Of a stretch of 21,957 nucleotides of DNA, positions 7,007 to 15,618 are shown one piece after another. The notes beneath the pieces were generated by a model that ran no database searches, was not told the origin of the DNA, and worked only from the letters and a program-made list of their open reading frames with translations. The DNA is taken from assembly GCA_937952975.1 (NCBI GenBank), contig CALFXX010000014.1:1-21957 (forward strand). Direction: 5' to 3'. The position numbers were made by a program, and so were the translations under genes. Positions within the stretch are counted from its first letter, which is position 1. Each line of letters starts with the position of its first letter. Origin of the DNA: an uncultured Alcaligenaceae bacterium (lineage in GTDB: Bacteria > Pseudomonadota > Gammaproteobacteria > Burkholderiales > Burkholderiaceae_B).

Positions 7007-7993
7007 ATGAAAAGAATTTTGAACTGTTTTAATAAAGCGCTTGTATTGCCACTCACGTTCATTGGCCTGTACGCGTTGCCGCAAGTCGCGCTCGCGCAAT
7101 ACCCCAACAAGCCAATCAAAATGATCATTGGCTACACGGCAGGCGGCGCGGCCGACAAGCTGATTCGGCCGATTGCCGAGCGCGCATCAAAAATGATTGG
7201 TCAGCCTTTTATTATGGAATATCGCCCGGGCGCTGGGGCTGCGATTGCGTTGGACATCACGGCCAAGGCTGACCCTGACGGTTATACCTTGCACATCACC
7301 GACTCGGGCCCTATGGTGATTTTGCCAAACATGCGCAAGCTTGCCTATGACCCGCTTAAAGACTTTACCAACATCGCGATGATTGCCGGTGGTGGTACGG
7401 TGATTGTGGTGCGCCCCGACTCACCTGCTAAAGACATCCAAACACTGGTCGCCTTAGCTAAAAAAGAGCCCTCTAAATGGAGCTATGGCACCTCAGGCAT
7501 TGGCGGCGTTGGCCACTTGGCGGGCGAGCAATTTAACAAGCTTGAAAACCTGAACATCACTCACGTGCCCTACAAAGGCGGCAACCCTGCCGTGGTCGAA
7601 GTACTGGGCGGACATGTACCCTTTTTGTTTTCATCGCTAGGTTCAGCCGCGACGCAACTCGAAGCAGGCACGCTCAAGCCCTTGGCCGTCACGTCTCTTA
7701 AACGCAGTGTCATGTTGCCCAATGTGCCGACCCTTGACGAATCAGGCTATAAGGGTTTTGACGCCGCGATCTGGTTTAGCATCGTCGGGCCTAAAGGCTT
7801 GCCCGCAGAGGTCATGGCTAAACTTGTACCCGCATTTAATGAGGTCATGAAAGACCCAGCGATTATCAAAGGCATACAAGTCGATGGCTACGACATGATG
7901 CCAATGACACCAGCGCAAATGGATGCACTCGTGGCAAAAGATCTAGCCAAATGGGGCAAGATCATTAAAGACGCCAACGTCCGCGACGAATAA
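7007..7993 (+). CDS. Bug/TctC-type periplasmic solute-binding receptor (3 of 5)
   Basis: A 328-residue Bug-family receptor with a long signal peptide ending ALA|QY at residue 30. The opening is YPNKPIKMIIGYTAGGAAD; the ligand loop is AGGAAD (45-50) instead of the common PGGSTD. GAGA and PDGYT (90-94) follow, with NITHVPYKGGNPAVVEVLGG in the second lobe. The variant loop and 'LIRPIAER' suggest a different ligand from receptors 1 and 2. The ATG has GGAG (6997-7000) at 6-nt spacing. It is monocistronic: a hairpin lies upstream and an intrinsic-terminator-like stem follows at 8081-8106. It ends convergently with the aldo/keto reductase gene. No membrane partner is nearby. Confidence 0.93.
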   Translation: MKRILNCFNKALVLPLTFIGLYALPQVALAQYPNKPIKMIIGYTAGGAADKLIRPIAERASKMIGQPFIMEYRPGAGAAIALDITAKADPDGYTLHITDSGPMVILPNMRKLAYDPLKDFTNIAMIAGGGTVIVVRPDSPAKDIQTLVALAKKEPSKWSYGTSGIGGVGHLAGEQFNKLENLNITHVPYKGGNPAVVEVLGGHVPFLFSSLGSAATQLEAGTLKPLAVTSLKRSVMLPNVPTLDESGYKGFDAAIWFSIVGPKGLPAEVMAKLVPAFNEVMKDPAIIKGIQVDGYDMMPMTPAQMDALVAKDLAKWGKIIKDANVRDE

Positions 7994-8080
7994 GCCATTT
8001 TTGGTTAAACGCAGCACTTACAGCAACACTGACAGTAGCACTCGCAGAAGCGCTAACGGTAACGCCTATACCAAACACTC

Positions 8081-8106
8081 GGCACACCTATCAGCTTAGG
8101 TGTGCC
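8081..8106. terminator. Perfect hairpin between convergent genes, likely bidirectional terminator
   Basis: GGCACACCTA (8081-8090) and TAGGTGTGCC (8097-8106) pair without mismatch around a 6-nt loop. On the plus strand AAGTTATTT follows, a weak T-tract. The stem lies 87 bp after the Bug stop and only 8 bp after the reductase stop, the right position to end both transcripts. Confidence 0.6.
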
Positions 8107-8113
8107 AAGTTAT

Positions 8114-9061
8114 TTAGGCGCTTGCCGCATCTAACTTCGCAATAGCTTCGGCGTCTAACACCAGTGCCGCAGCATGCACCAACTCAGTCAATTGTTCAAA
8201 CGTGGTTGCACTCGCAATGGGTGCAGCAAGCGCTGGCCGCCCCTTGAACCAAGCGATCGCGACCTGTGCAGGCGTGGTGCGATAGCGCTGAGCAACCGCG
8301 TCGAGTGCCGCTAATACTTTCAAGCCCTTGGCATCAAGGTATTTGCCAGCCCCGCGCGCACCGCGTGGGCTCTTATTTAAATCTGCCTCAGAGCGATATT
8401 TACCGGACAAGAACCCCGACGCTAACGCGTAGTAAGGGATAACGCCGACACCCTCTTTGGCACACAGTGGCAAAAGGTCAGCCTCAATTGCGCGCTCAAG
8501 CAAGTTGTAATGCGGCTGCATCGTTTCATAGCGTGGTAAACCAGTGCGCGCGCTAACCTCTAGGGCCTCTTTGAAACGTGCTACCGAATAATTCGACGCA
8601 CCAATCGCGCGAATCTTACCGGCCTTTATCAGTTTGTCATAGACTTCAAGCGTTTCTTCGTGCGGCGTGATCTCATCATCACGATGCGACTGAAATAAGT
8701 CGATCACATCCGTTTGCAGTCGCTTCAGCGAATCTTCGATCGCGCGCGTCAGATACTGGGCAGATAAGCCTTTGCCGATGCCTGGCATCTCCATCCCAGC
8801 TTTAGAAAAAATCAACACATCGTGACGGCGACCTCGGGCCTTTAGCCATTCTCCGATAATGGTTTCAGACTCACCACCCTTGTTGCCCAGCACCCAATAT
8901 GAATAGACGTCAGCGGTATCCAAGGCGTTCAAGCCAGACTCGACTAAGGCATCTAACAAACGAAACGACTGCGCCTTATCGACTGTCCAACCAAAAATGT
9001 TGCAACCAAAAATGACTGGTGGTACAGCAATGCCTGAACGGCCAAGTTGTATTTTTTGCAT
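8114..9061 (-). CDS. NADP(H)-dependent aldo/keto reductase
   Basis: The 315-residue TIM-barrel oxidoreductase carries the full AKR catalytic tetrad: Asp48 (ALDTAD), Tyr53 (VYSYW), Lys87 (IFSKAG) and His126 (FQSHRDD). The later GxSNYS segment (154-159, IGASNYS) and the C-terminal ATTFEQLTEL helix agree with NADP-binding AKRs that reduce aldehydes or ketones in the cytoplasm. An insertion-like YWVLGNKGGESETIIGEWL segment is typical of the YajO/Tas-like subgroup. The ATG at 9061 has an excellent AAAGGAG site upstream. The gene is divergent from the M20 peptidase and convergent with Bug receptor 3. The physiological substrate cannot be inferred. Confidence 0.92.
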   Translation of the reverse strand: MQKIQLGRSGIAVPPVIFGCNIFGWTVDKAQSFRLLDALVESGLNALDTADVYSYWVLGNKGGESETIIGEWLKARGRRHDVLIFSKAGMEMPGIGKGLSAQYLTRAIEDSLKRLQTDVIDLFQSHRDDEITPHEETLEVYDKLIKAGKIRAIGASNYSVARFKEALEVSARTGLPRYETMQPHYNLLERAIEADLLPLCAKEGVGVIPYYALASGFLSGKYRSEADLNKSPRGARGAGKYLDAKGLKVLAALDAVAQRYRTTPAQVAIAWFKGRPALAAPIASATTFEQLTELVHAAALVLDAEAIAKLDAASA

Positions 9062-9124
9062 GGAGGTCTCCTTTAAGTATTTTTAACACGAACCTCAAGC
9101 CATTTCGTTTGTTGTCTTATTTCT

Positions 9125-9153
9125 CTTATCGGAAAAAGTGATTAAATATTCAA
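9125..9153 (-). promoter_or_regulatory. Possible promoter of the aldo/keto reductase gene
   Basis: On the minus strand TTGAAT (9148-9153) and GATAAG (9125-9130) are 17 bp apart, each with 4 of 6 consensus matches, about 64 bp before the start codon. The whole 9062-9286 divergent gap is AT-rich, which raises the chance of spurious matches. Confidence 0.3.
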
Positions 9154-9203
9154 AGATCAAACTTAAGCAATAACGCCTTAGAATATGATGGATAAGAAAA
9201 AAA

Positions 9204-9232
9204 TTGATCCTATAGTCTAAACTTTTTGTAAT
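9204..9232 (+). promoter_or_regulatory. Predicted promoter of the M20 peptidase gene
   Basis: TTGATC (9204-9209) and TGTAAT (9227-9232) are separated by exactly 17 bp, with 4 and 5 of 6 consensus matches. This predicts a leader of about 48 nt before the GTG at 9287. Confidence 0.45.
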
Positions 9233-9286
9233 CCGTTTTGCGTTGCCCCTCTAGACTTCAAACATTCAAACTTCTCTGGAAATCTT

Positions 9287-10696
9287 GTGAAGACTAAAAA
9301 AATAAAACAAACCGCTTTAAGCTGTGTATTAGTCGGACTAGTCACCACGGGGTTCGCGCAACAGTCGGCGCAACTGACCCCTGAGCAGCAACGCTTTCAC
9401 GGCATCTATAAAGAACTCGTAAACATCAACACATCCAACTCGGTCGGCGACAATACTAAAGCCGTGTTGGCGATGAAAAAATATTTAATAGCAGATGGTT
9501 TTAGCGATGCCGAGGTTCAAATTTTTGAACCTTTCCCACGCAAGGGAAACCTAGTGCTCAGACTAAAGGGCGACGGTAGCAAAAAGCCTATCTTATTGCT
9601 GGCCCACGTTGATGCCGTTGAAGCCAAGCGAGAAGATTGGAAAACGGATCCATTTGTCTTGAAAGAAGATGACGAATATTTTACGGCCCGTGCCTCGGCC
9701 GATGACAAATCAATGGCCGCCGCTTTTGTTTCTATTCTTGGACAATTAAAACGTGAAAGTTTCAAACCTAAACGTGACATTATTCTTGCGTTAACGTCAG
9801 ATGAAGAAATGGGCGATGTGCCAACCAACGGCGCCTGGTGGCTGATTAAAAATCATCCCGAATTAATCACTGCTGATTTTGGTATTAATGAAGGTGGTGG
9901 TGGCCAGCTGAATAACGGCAAACCGATCTTACAGAACGTTCAGATCGCAGAAAAAATGTATACGACCTATGAACTCGTGGCCACAGATGTCGGAGGACAT
10001 AGTTCGCGACCGACCACCAGTAACCCAGCCTACCCTCTGACAGCGGCTCTGACTCGCATTGGAGAATATAAATTTCCAGTCAAATTAGCCGAGGTCACAA
10101 AAGTTTATTTTGAGCGTAGCGCAAAGTTCGAAACTGGTCAGCTTAAAGAAGACATGCTTGCCGTGGCCGCTGGCAATCCTAGTCAAGAGACAACGGATCG
10201 CCTCTCCAAGAGTCCACTCTATAACGCAATTTTACGCACCACCTGTGTTGTTACCCGCATCAATGCTGGGCACGCCGATAATGCACTTCCTCAAACCGCC
10301 AAGGCAACGGTTAACTGCCGGATCTTGCCACACGATGACCCGAAAGAGGTCGATGCGACCTTGCGCAAAGTCATAGGTGCTGAACAGATAACCGTCAACT
10401 CAGTCAATCCGCCTCTTGTCAGCCCGCCCTCACCCCTACGTGCCGACGTCATGAGTGTTATCGATACTTTGACAGAAAAGATGTGGCCAGGCGTAACGGT
10501 TGTACCTTTTATGAGTACCGGTGCGACGGACAGCCGCTTTATGCGCAATGCTGGTATGTCGATGTACGGCGTCTCTGGAATCTTCTTTGAGCCCAGCGAC
10601 AACCGCGCACATGGTTTAGACGAGCGCGTTGCAAAAAAGAGTCTCTACGATGGGCGTGAGTTTATGTATCAAATGGTCAAGCAACTGACGCAGTAG
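9287..10696 (+). CDS. Exported M20/M25/M40-family metallopeptidase
   Basis: The 469-residue protein has a signal peptide (basic MKTKKIKQ, hydrophobic core, cleavage near TGFA|QQ at residue 24) and an M20 zinc-peptidase body. Visible dizinc-site residues are His107 and Asp109 (LLAHVDAV), the acidic SADDK segment at 137-141, Glu173/Glu174 (SDEE; general base and ligand), Glu202 (NEGGGG) and His442 (RAHGLDE). The lid/dimerisation domain is about 225-345 and includes VGGHSSRP (His238), used for substrate carboxylate recognition across the dimer. These enzymes trim peptides or hydrolyse N-acyl amino acids; this one would act in the periplasm. It starts with GTG, with GGA eight bases upstream; no in-frame ATG gives a better signal peptide. 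It stands alone, convergent with livK. Confidence 0.92.
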   Translation: MKTKKIKQTALSCVLVGLVTTGFAQQSAQLTPEQQRFHGIYKELVNINTSNSVGDNTKAVLAMKKYLIADGFSDAEVQIFEPFPRKGNLVLRLKGDGSKKPILLLAHVDAVEAKREDWKTDPFVLKEDDEYFTARASADDKSMAAAFVSILGQLKRESFKPKRDIILALTSDEEMGDVPTNGAWWLIKNHPELITADFGINEGGGGQLNNGKPILQNVQIAEKMYTTYELVATDVGGHSSRPTTSNPAYPLTAALTRIGEYKFPVKLAEVTKVYFERSAKFETGQLKEDMLAVAAGNPSQETTDRLSKSPLYNAILRTTCVVTRINAGHADNALPQTAKATVNCRILPHDDPKEVDATLRKVIGAEQITVNSVNPPLVSPPSPLRADVMSVIDTLTEKMWPGVTVVPFMSTGATDSRFMRNAGMSMYGVSGIFFEPSDNRAHGLDERVAKKSLYDGREFMYQMVKQLTQ

Positions 10697-10708
10697 CGCT
10701 CACTAGCA

Positions 10709-10748
10709 GGGCGACATCGTAGGCTAAAACATGCCAACGATGGCGCCC
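10709..10748. terminator. Long imperfect hairpin between the M20 peptidase gene and livK
   Basis: The arms 10709-10720 and 10737-10748 match at 11 of 12 positions. An inner GGC/GCC pair (10722-10724 with 10733-10735) extends the stem past one A-A mismatch, leaving an 8-nt loop. It starts 12 bp after the peptidase stop and ends 37 bp from the livK stop. Position suggests a shared transcript end, but neither side has a T-tract, so it may act as a 3'-stabilising structure. Confidence 0.45.
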
Positions 10749-10785
10749 GCCCTTCAGTAATCAATCACAAACGCCTTGCAGCAAC

Positions 10786-12030
10786 TTAGTTTTTAGGCCA
10801 AATGGGTGCCGCCAGAGATTCTTTTTCTGGATAGACAGTTACAGGAATCCCCTGTTGCCACTGCACGATAAGCAGGCTCGCACCTTCTCGACGCCCAGCC
10901 GCATCAAACTTAAGCTTGCCACCCGGAAAGTAATCGGCAGGTCCGTTGCTTAAATCCATCTTTCTGAGCGCCTCGGCAACGGCCTCACGATCGGCTTTGC
11001 CGGCAGCTTCGAGCGCTGCTTTGAAGATCCACATATCGCCATAAGTTGTCACAAAGTGCTGTGTTGCCCAGGGCTGCCCACTTTTCTTTTTAAACTCTTC
11101 AATCATGGGCTTTTGTGCACTCGTCGTCCAGTTAGCCACGACCGACATGACGCCTTCGAGTTGCTCGACATTCATGTTGGTCAACAGATCTGGATCAAGA
11201 ATCGCTGCGCCGTTCGAGATAGTCGGCATCTTACCTTTGCCGATACCAAATTCATTCATTTTTTCAAGCAAGAGCTTGGCGTCTGGGATTGCTGTTGGCA
11301 AGAGCAGCAGCATGTCTGGGCGCTTAGAGCGCACGCGTTGAATGAGCGGTGTAGCATTCGCAAGCGGTGGTGTAAAAACCTCATCGACTACGAGCTCAAG
11401 CCCGAGCTTAGCTAACTGCGTTTCTTTAATAGGCTTAACGAAGGACACTGACGCTGCAGTGTTGTCCATCACAATACCAATCGTTTTAGGCTTTTTGCCG
11501 GTTGTTTTTTCGGCTAGAGCAACCAGTGCAGGCAAAGAACCCGCAGCTTGTGCGTCGCCTGTAGCAGAGGTCTGGAAAACGTACTTAAAGCCACGCGTCG
11601 TGATTGAGTCTGCATACGAAAACGTTAACACCGGTAACTTTGCACGCTCAGTCACTTCAGTCACAGCGAGGGTAAACGAGCTTAGATAGGCACCTGTCGC
11701 ACCAACGAGGTTGACGCCATCGGCGACCATACGCTGTGCTGCGTTTTTAGATTTTTCGACGCTCTCACCCGCATCAAACACTGCAAGCTTAAGTTTTGCG
11801 CCATTTAAGGCCTTGATCCCGCCTTGCGCGTTGATCTCTGAAATCGCTAAGTCAGCAGCGATCTTCATCACCTCGCCTTGCCGTGCCCAGGGGCCTGACA
11901 TCGGCGCAATCAAGCCAATTTCAACATCTTTTGCCTGTGCCAATACAGAGCCCGAACCAGCAAGCGCAACAACCGCGAAGGCCGTGCTTAGGATAGTTCT
12001 TCTCATAGCGTTTTTCTTGTTGTGCAACAT
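10786..12030 (-). CDS. Branched-chain-amino-acid-type ABC transporter periplasmic binding protein
   Basis: A 414-residue LivK/Peripla_BP_6-type receptor. A signal peptide (MLHNKKNAMRRTILSTAFAV, cleavage after VLA at about 31) is followed by DVEIGLIAPMSGPWARQGEVM and AADLAISEINAQGGI, the standard opening of this family. The central LVGATGAYLSS and YADSITTRG segments face the ligand cleft. The fold usually binds leucine/isoleucine/valine, but Burkholderiales paralogs bind many amides and aromatic acids, so the substrate is open. The ATG has AGGAGAG seven bases upstream. It is the last gene of the livH-livMG-livF-livK operon, 48 bp after livF, and the gap contains a 20-bp tandem duplication. Confidence 0.93.
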   Translation of the reverse strand: MLHNKKNAMRRTILSTAFAVVALAGSGSVLAQAKDVEIGLIAPMSGPWARQGEVMKIAADLAISEINAQGGIKALNGAKLKLAVFDAGESVEKSKNAAQRMVADGVNLVGATGAYLSSFTLAVTEVTERAKLPVLTFSYADSITTRGFKYVFQTSATGDAQAAGSLPALVALAEKTTGKKPKTIGIVMDNTAASVSFVKPIKETQLAKLGLELVVDEVFTPPLANATPLIQRVRSKRPDMLLLLPTAIPDAKLLLEKMNEFGIGKGKMPTISNGAAILDPDLLTNMNVEQLEGVMSVVANWTTSAQKPMIEEFKKKSGQPWATQHFVTTYGDMWIFKAALEAAGKADREAVAEALRKMDLSNGPADYFPGGKLKFDAAGRREGASLLIVQWQQGIPVTVYPEKESLAAPIWPKN

Positions 12031-12054
12031 GTGTCTCTCCTGATGTTATTAATA

Positions 12055-12094
12055 TTTTCTACATTCCCAAATACTTTTCTACATTCCCAAATAC
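12055..12094. repeat. Perfect 20-bp tandem duplication at the 3' end of livF
   Basis: The 20-bp unit at 12055-12074 is repeated without a mismatch at 12075-12094. The copy inside livF encodes its last codons (Tyr-Leu-Gly-Met and TAG); the second lies just after the stop, so the reading frame is unaffected. It lengthens the livF-livK spacer to 48 bp. A slippage or short recombination event is the simplest explanation. Confidence 0.9.
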
Positions 12095-12786
12095 GCACGA
12101 CGGACTCGATCATTACTCTTTAAATCATCTGGGCTACCCTCAAGCACGATTTTCCCCGACTCCAACACATAGCCACGATCGGCATAATGCAGTGCCTCGG
12201 CTACGCGTTGTTCAACTAACAAAACAGTTAGCCTCATTTCGCGGTGAATGGTGATGATTCGCTCAAAAATTTCGTCAGCAATCGTCGGCGCCAAACCCAT
12301 TGAAGGCTCGTCGAACATCAACAGTTTGGGCGACGAAGCAATCCCCCGCGCGATCGCTAGCATCTGCTGTTGGCCACCCGATAGTGCGCCCGCCTGTGAT
12401 TTTTGTCGGTCAGCCAACACTGGAAACCAAGAAAAAATCTTTTCAATATTTTCTTTCCACGCGTCTTGCCCAGCCTGCGTATAGGCGCCCATCTCAAGGT
12501 TCTCAAGAATGGTGAGAGTCGGAAAAACCTGACGACCCTCTGGGATGTGTGCAATCCCTAGATGTGCACGCTTTGCTGGGGGCACCGCCAACAAGTTCTG
12601 GCCATTGAATTCTATCGATCCATGCATCGCTGAAACTGTGCCTGAAAGCGTTTTGAACAGCGTCGTTTTTCCGGCGCCATTAGGGCCCACGATCGCCGCA
12701 AACTCACCCTCTCGAATATGGATCGAGATGTCGTTTAGCACGGGCAAGCCACCGTAGCCTGAGCTCAGCCCTGTAATTTTAAGCAT
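12079..12786 (-). CDS. livF: ABC transporter ATPase, LivF type
   Basis: The 235-residue ATPase energises the branched-chain-amino-acid-type importer at the inner face of the membrane. It has Walker A GPNGAGKT (34-41), signature LSGGQQQ (135-141), Walker B LLMFDEP (155-161; Asp159, Glu160) and the LivF-type VEQ (191-193) where most ABC proteins have the switch histidine. Length is standard for LivF. The start overlaps the end of livMG by 8 bp, a sign of translational coupling. All catalytic motifs are intact, in contrast to the LivG half of the partner. Confidence 0.95.
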   Translation of the reverse strand: MLKITGLSSGYGGLPVLNDISIHIREGEFAAIVGPNGAGKTTLFKTLSGTVSAMHGSIEFNGQNLLAVPPAKRAHLGIAHIPEGRQVFPTLTILENLEMGAYTQAGQDAWKENIEKIFSWFPVLADRQKSQAGALSGGQQQMLAIARGIASSPKLLMFDEPSMGLAPTIADEIFERIITIHREMRLTVLLVEQRVAEALHYADRGYVLESGKIVLEGSPDDLKSNDRVRRAYLGM

Positions 12787-14668
12787 TGGCCGCTCTCCAC
12801 TTTTTACCTAAATAAGCGTCAATGACGGCATGATTTTTTGTAATGCTATCTGGCGAACCTTCAGCCAATACTGCGCCATGATCCAACACCACAAAACGAT
12901 CGACCAACCGAACCATGGCTTGCATGGTGTGCTCGATAATCGCGATTGTCATGCCTTGGGCGGCGAGCTGTCTGATAACAGTGATCAACTCTTCAACTTC
13001 GCTGGCGCCTAAGCCAGCCAACGTTTCATCCAACAGCAGAATTTTAGGCTTACCGGCTAACGCTCGCGCAAGCTCGAGTAAACGTAACTCTTTGCTCGAG
13101 AGCTCTCCGGCAAGTCGATCTGCCTGCTCGAGTATGCCCACTTGTTCCATCGCCCACGTTGCAGCCTCTTGAGCCAAAGCATCTGTCTTTGCGTGCACGT
13201 ACGCACCGACAATCACGTTTTGCGCAATCGACATTCTTCTAAAGGGACGCACGACTTGAAAGGTGCGCCCAACACCGGCAACACAGGTTTGATACGGTAG
13301 CTTGCCGACAATATTCTTGCCGTTCAAAATAATTTCGCCACTGTCGGGTCGAATAAAGCCGTTCAAAAGATTAAAGAAGGTCGTTTTGCCTGCACCATTG
13401 GGGCCAATAATGCCGAGCACCTCGCCCTGCATGACCTTCAAGCTCACGTGCTGTACAGCCTTCAAGCCACCAAAGGCTTTGGAGACATCGCGCGCTTCCA
13501 AGACCACCACTGTTGACGCAGGATTGCGTGAAAGCGACCGTGAACTCAACGCGTCGTCAGACACAAGGCGATTCTGCCCTAACCGGACGTCTGCTGGATT
13601 TTCAAGCAGTGAGGGGTCGGCGTGCTTATTTGGTAGGCTGTTGACTTCAAGCGCTTGGTCAATGAGAGCCCCAGCAGAAGACGTAGCGGTTTGATTCAAA
13701 CGCCGTTTGCGCAGCAGATCTTTGACCTTCCAAAATACCCCCTCAGGAGCAAGCAAGATCACGATCACAATCGCCAGGCCATAAACGACCCCTTGAATAC
13801 CCGGAATCACATCCCCAAGCCGAGCGTGTAAGAATTCACTCAGTGGCACGAGTACAACGGCACCGATGACGGGGCCCCAGAGCGTTGCCACACCTCCAAA
13901 CATTGCCAGGATCAACGCTTGAGCTGACACGAGCATCCCAAAAACCGCCGGTGGCGTCACGATCAAGAGCACCACCGCATATAGCCCACCGATGGTCCCA
14001 GCCAGAATGCCACTTAAGGTAATCGCTTTTAATTTCCAGACCAGCGTATCAATCCCTGCGGCTTCAGCTGCGGCCTCGTCCTGCTTGATCGCCATCAGCG
14101 ATAACCCAAACCGCGAACGCTCGATGTAACTCGACAAAAGCATGGCTGCTAGCATTAAGCCCAACGCGATGTAGGCATATATTCTCGTGTCTTCGAACTG
14201 CATGTACTTAAAAGGCTCATCGCGCATCATCGGCAGAGCGAGTTCTTGGTAGCCGAGCCATTCAAAAAAGTACAAAAATGCTAAGGGATAAGCCAGCATG
14301 GCCAACGCAAAATAATGCCCGCGTAACCTAAACGTTGGAATCCCCACAAGCAGGCCCGCGATGCCGCCGATCACTCCAGCGATCGGGATGCTGACCCAAG
14401 GCGTCATACCAAGCTTGATCTGTGCCAACGCAACAAAGTAAGCACCTAAACCAAAAAAAGCGGCGTGACCAAACGACACATAGCCGCTGTAGCCACTTAA
14501 GATGTTCCACGACAAGCCCATCACGGCCCAAATAGGCACCACGGCCATGATGAGTTGGTAGTAACTATTATGAACGCTGGCAGTCAGTAAGGCATAGATC
14601 AGCCCGAACAGGGCGATCAGTACGATGGGGCGCCGTGCAGACGACTTGTGCTGAGCTTGTGCTTTCAT
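12779..14668 (-). CDS. Fused ABC permease and ATPase (LivM-LivG)
   Basis: One 629-residue polypeptide joins a LivM-type permease to a LivG-type ATPase. Residues 13-310 hold about eight to ten hydrophobic segments, including the LivM hallmarks WNILSGYSGYVSFGHAAFFGLGAY (54-77) and the EAA-like loop around 185-210. A linker of roughly 65 residues rich in Ser, Ala and Asn (322-388) follows. The ATPase half has Walker A GPNGAGKTT (422-430), Walker B ILLLDE (543-548) and switch His580. Its signature is LSSKELRLLELARAL (523-537), so the usual LSGGQ glycines are missing. The start overlaps livH by four bases (ATGA) and the end overlaps livF by 8 bp. Such fusions occur in Burkholderiales; no frameshift is visible. 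Confidence 0.94.
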   Translation of the reverse strand: MKAQAQHKSSARRPIVLIALFGLIYALLTASVHNSYYQLIMAVVPIWAVMGLSWNILSGYSGYVSFGHAAFFGLGAYFVALAQIKLGMTPWVSIPIAGVIGGIAGLLVGIPTFRLRGHYFALAMLAYPLAFLYFFEWLGYQELALPMMRDEPFKYMQFEDTRIYAYIALGLMLAAMLLSSYIERSRFGLSLMAIKQDEAAAEAAGIDTLVWKLKAITLSGILAGTIGGLYAVVLLIVTPPAVFGMLVSAQALILAMFGGVATLWGPVIGAVVLVPLSEFLHARLGDVIPGIQGVVYGLAIVIVILLAPEGVFWKVKDLLRKRRLNQTATSSAGALIDQALEVNSLPNKHADPSLLENPADVRLGQNRLVSDDALSSRSLSRNPASTVVVLEARDVSKAFGGLKAVQHVSLKVMQGEVLGIIGPNGAGKTTFFNLLNGFIRPDSGEIILNGKNIVGKLPYQTCVAGVGRTFQVVRPFRRMSIAQNVIVGAYVHAKTDALAQEAATWAMEQVGILEQADRLAGELSSKELRLLELARALAGKPKILLLDETLAGLGASEVEELITVIRQLAAQGMTIAIIEHTMQAMVRLVDRFVVLDHGAVLAEGSPDSITKNHAVIDAYLGKKWRAANA

Positions 14669-15618
14669 GTGCGACGCAATGCCTTACCAAACAGACCCTG
14701 TGGCCGCAAAAGGATAATCAATAAAAACACCACGAAGATTGCCGAATTTTGCAGCTGATTGGGTAAAAACAGCGTTGACAGTTGCTGCACAAGCCCGATC
14801 ATGAGGCCGCCAAAGAAGGCACCTGACACACTACCCATGCCACCGAGCACCACTCCGGCGTACATCACAATCACATAGTCAATCCCGACGTAGGGCTGAA
14901 AGGGATAGCTTGAGGCCAGTAATCCGCCTCCAATGGCAGTAATCGCAACGCCAAAGCCGAAAGCCAGACGATACGCACGGTCAACGTCAATCCCCATATA
15001 GATCGCAGCCTCAGGATTGTCGGCTGCAGCCCTGAGCGATTTACCCAAGCGCGAGCGGTTCATGATGGTGACAAAGAGCACGACAACAACGACCGCAATC
15101 ACCGCGGCAACGGTTTGCCCTTGATTGACAAACATACTGAGCGAATCACCCCACAAGGGGCCAAGCTCCCATGCCTTGGACGAAAGCGGAGTCGATATTG
15201 AAACCGGGGTCGAGCCAAACAAGTAGAGACCGCCATTTTGCATAATCAATGCAATGCCCAGCGTCAGAATCAACTGCGCATAATGCCCCTCGGCCTCAAG
15301 TGCAGTACCTTTGACTCCGGTCACATTACTAATTAAGTACTTATGAATCAAAATACCCAATACAAAGATGACCGGACCTGCAGCGAGCGCTGCCAGATAA
15401 GGTGCGACACTTGGCCCAAACAGAAGACCCACGCCGAATAGACCAAACACGTAATACGCCGTGTACATGCCTAGCATCATGAAGTCGCCTTGGGCGAAGT
15501 TGATCACTCGCATGACACCAAAAATCAAACTCAAGCCAACACACATCAGGCCATAGTTTGTACCGGTCAGTAAGCCGGCGATGAACGCTTGTAAAAAATC
15601 TTCAAATACCTGAATCAT
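14665..15618 (-). CDS. livH: ABC transporter permease, LivH type
   Basis: The 317-residue inner-membrane permease pairs with the LivM domain to form the import channel. It begins with an N-terminal helix, then the LivH signature GTNYGLMCVGLSLIFGVMRVINFAQGDFMMLG, and continues with further membrane segments ending in LLRPQGLFGK. The ATG at 15618 gives the usual LivH beginning. The frame also runs to a TTG at 15636, directly preceded by an in-frame TGA, and neither start has a convincing Shine-Dalgarno site. A 9-bp hairpin covers exactly the region where that site should be. It is the first gene of the operon and overlaps livMG by ATGA. Confidence 0.93.
   Translation of the reverse strand: MIQVFEDFLQAFIAGLLTGTNYGLMCVGLSLIFGVMRVINFAQGDFMMLGMYTAYYVFGLFGVGLLFGPSVAPYLAALAAGPVIFVLGILIHKYLISNVTGVKGTALEAEGHYAQLILTLGIALIMQNGGLYLFGSTPVSISTPLSSKAWELGPLWGDSLSMFVNQGQTVAAVIAVVVVVLFVTIMNRSRLGKSLRAAADNPEAAIYMGIDVDRAYRLAFGFGVAITAIGGGLLASSYPFQPYVGIDYVIVMYAGVVLGGMGSVSGAFFGGLMIGLVQQLSTLFLPNQLQNSAIFVVFLLIILLRPQGLFGKALRRT

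Noticed and set aside
9121..9200. CTTATC / GATAAG inverted half-sites in the divergent gap before the M20 gene
   Set aside because: Only 6 bp, 60 bp apart in AT-rich sequence; expected by chance.
12055..12094. CRISPR or integration-site interpretation of the 20-bp repeat
   Set aside because: There are only two directly adjacent copies with no spacer and no integrase or cas gene; it is a simple tandem duplication.
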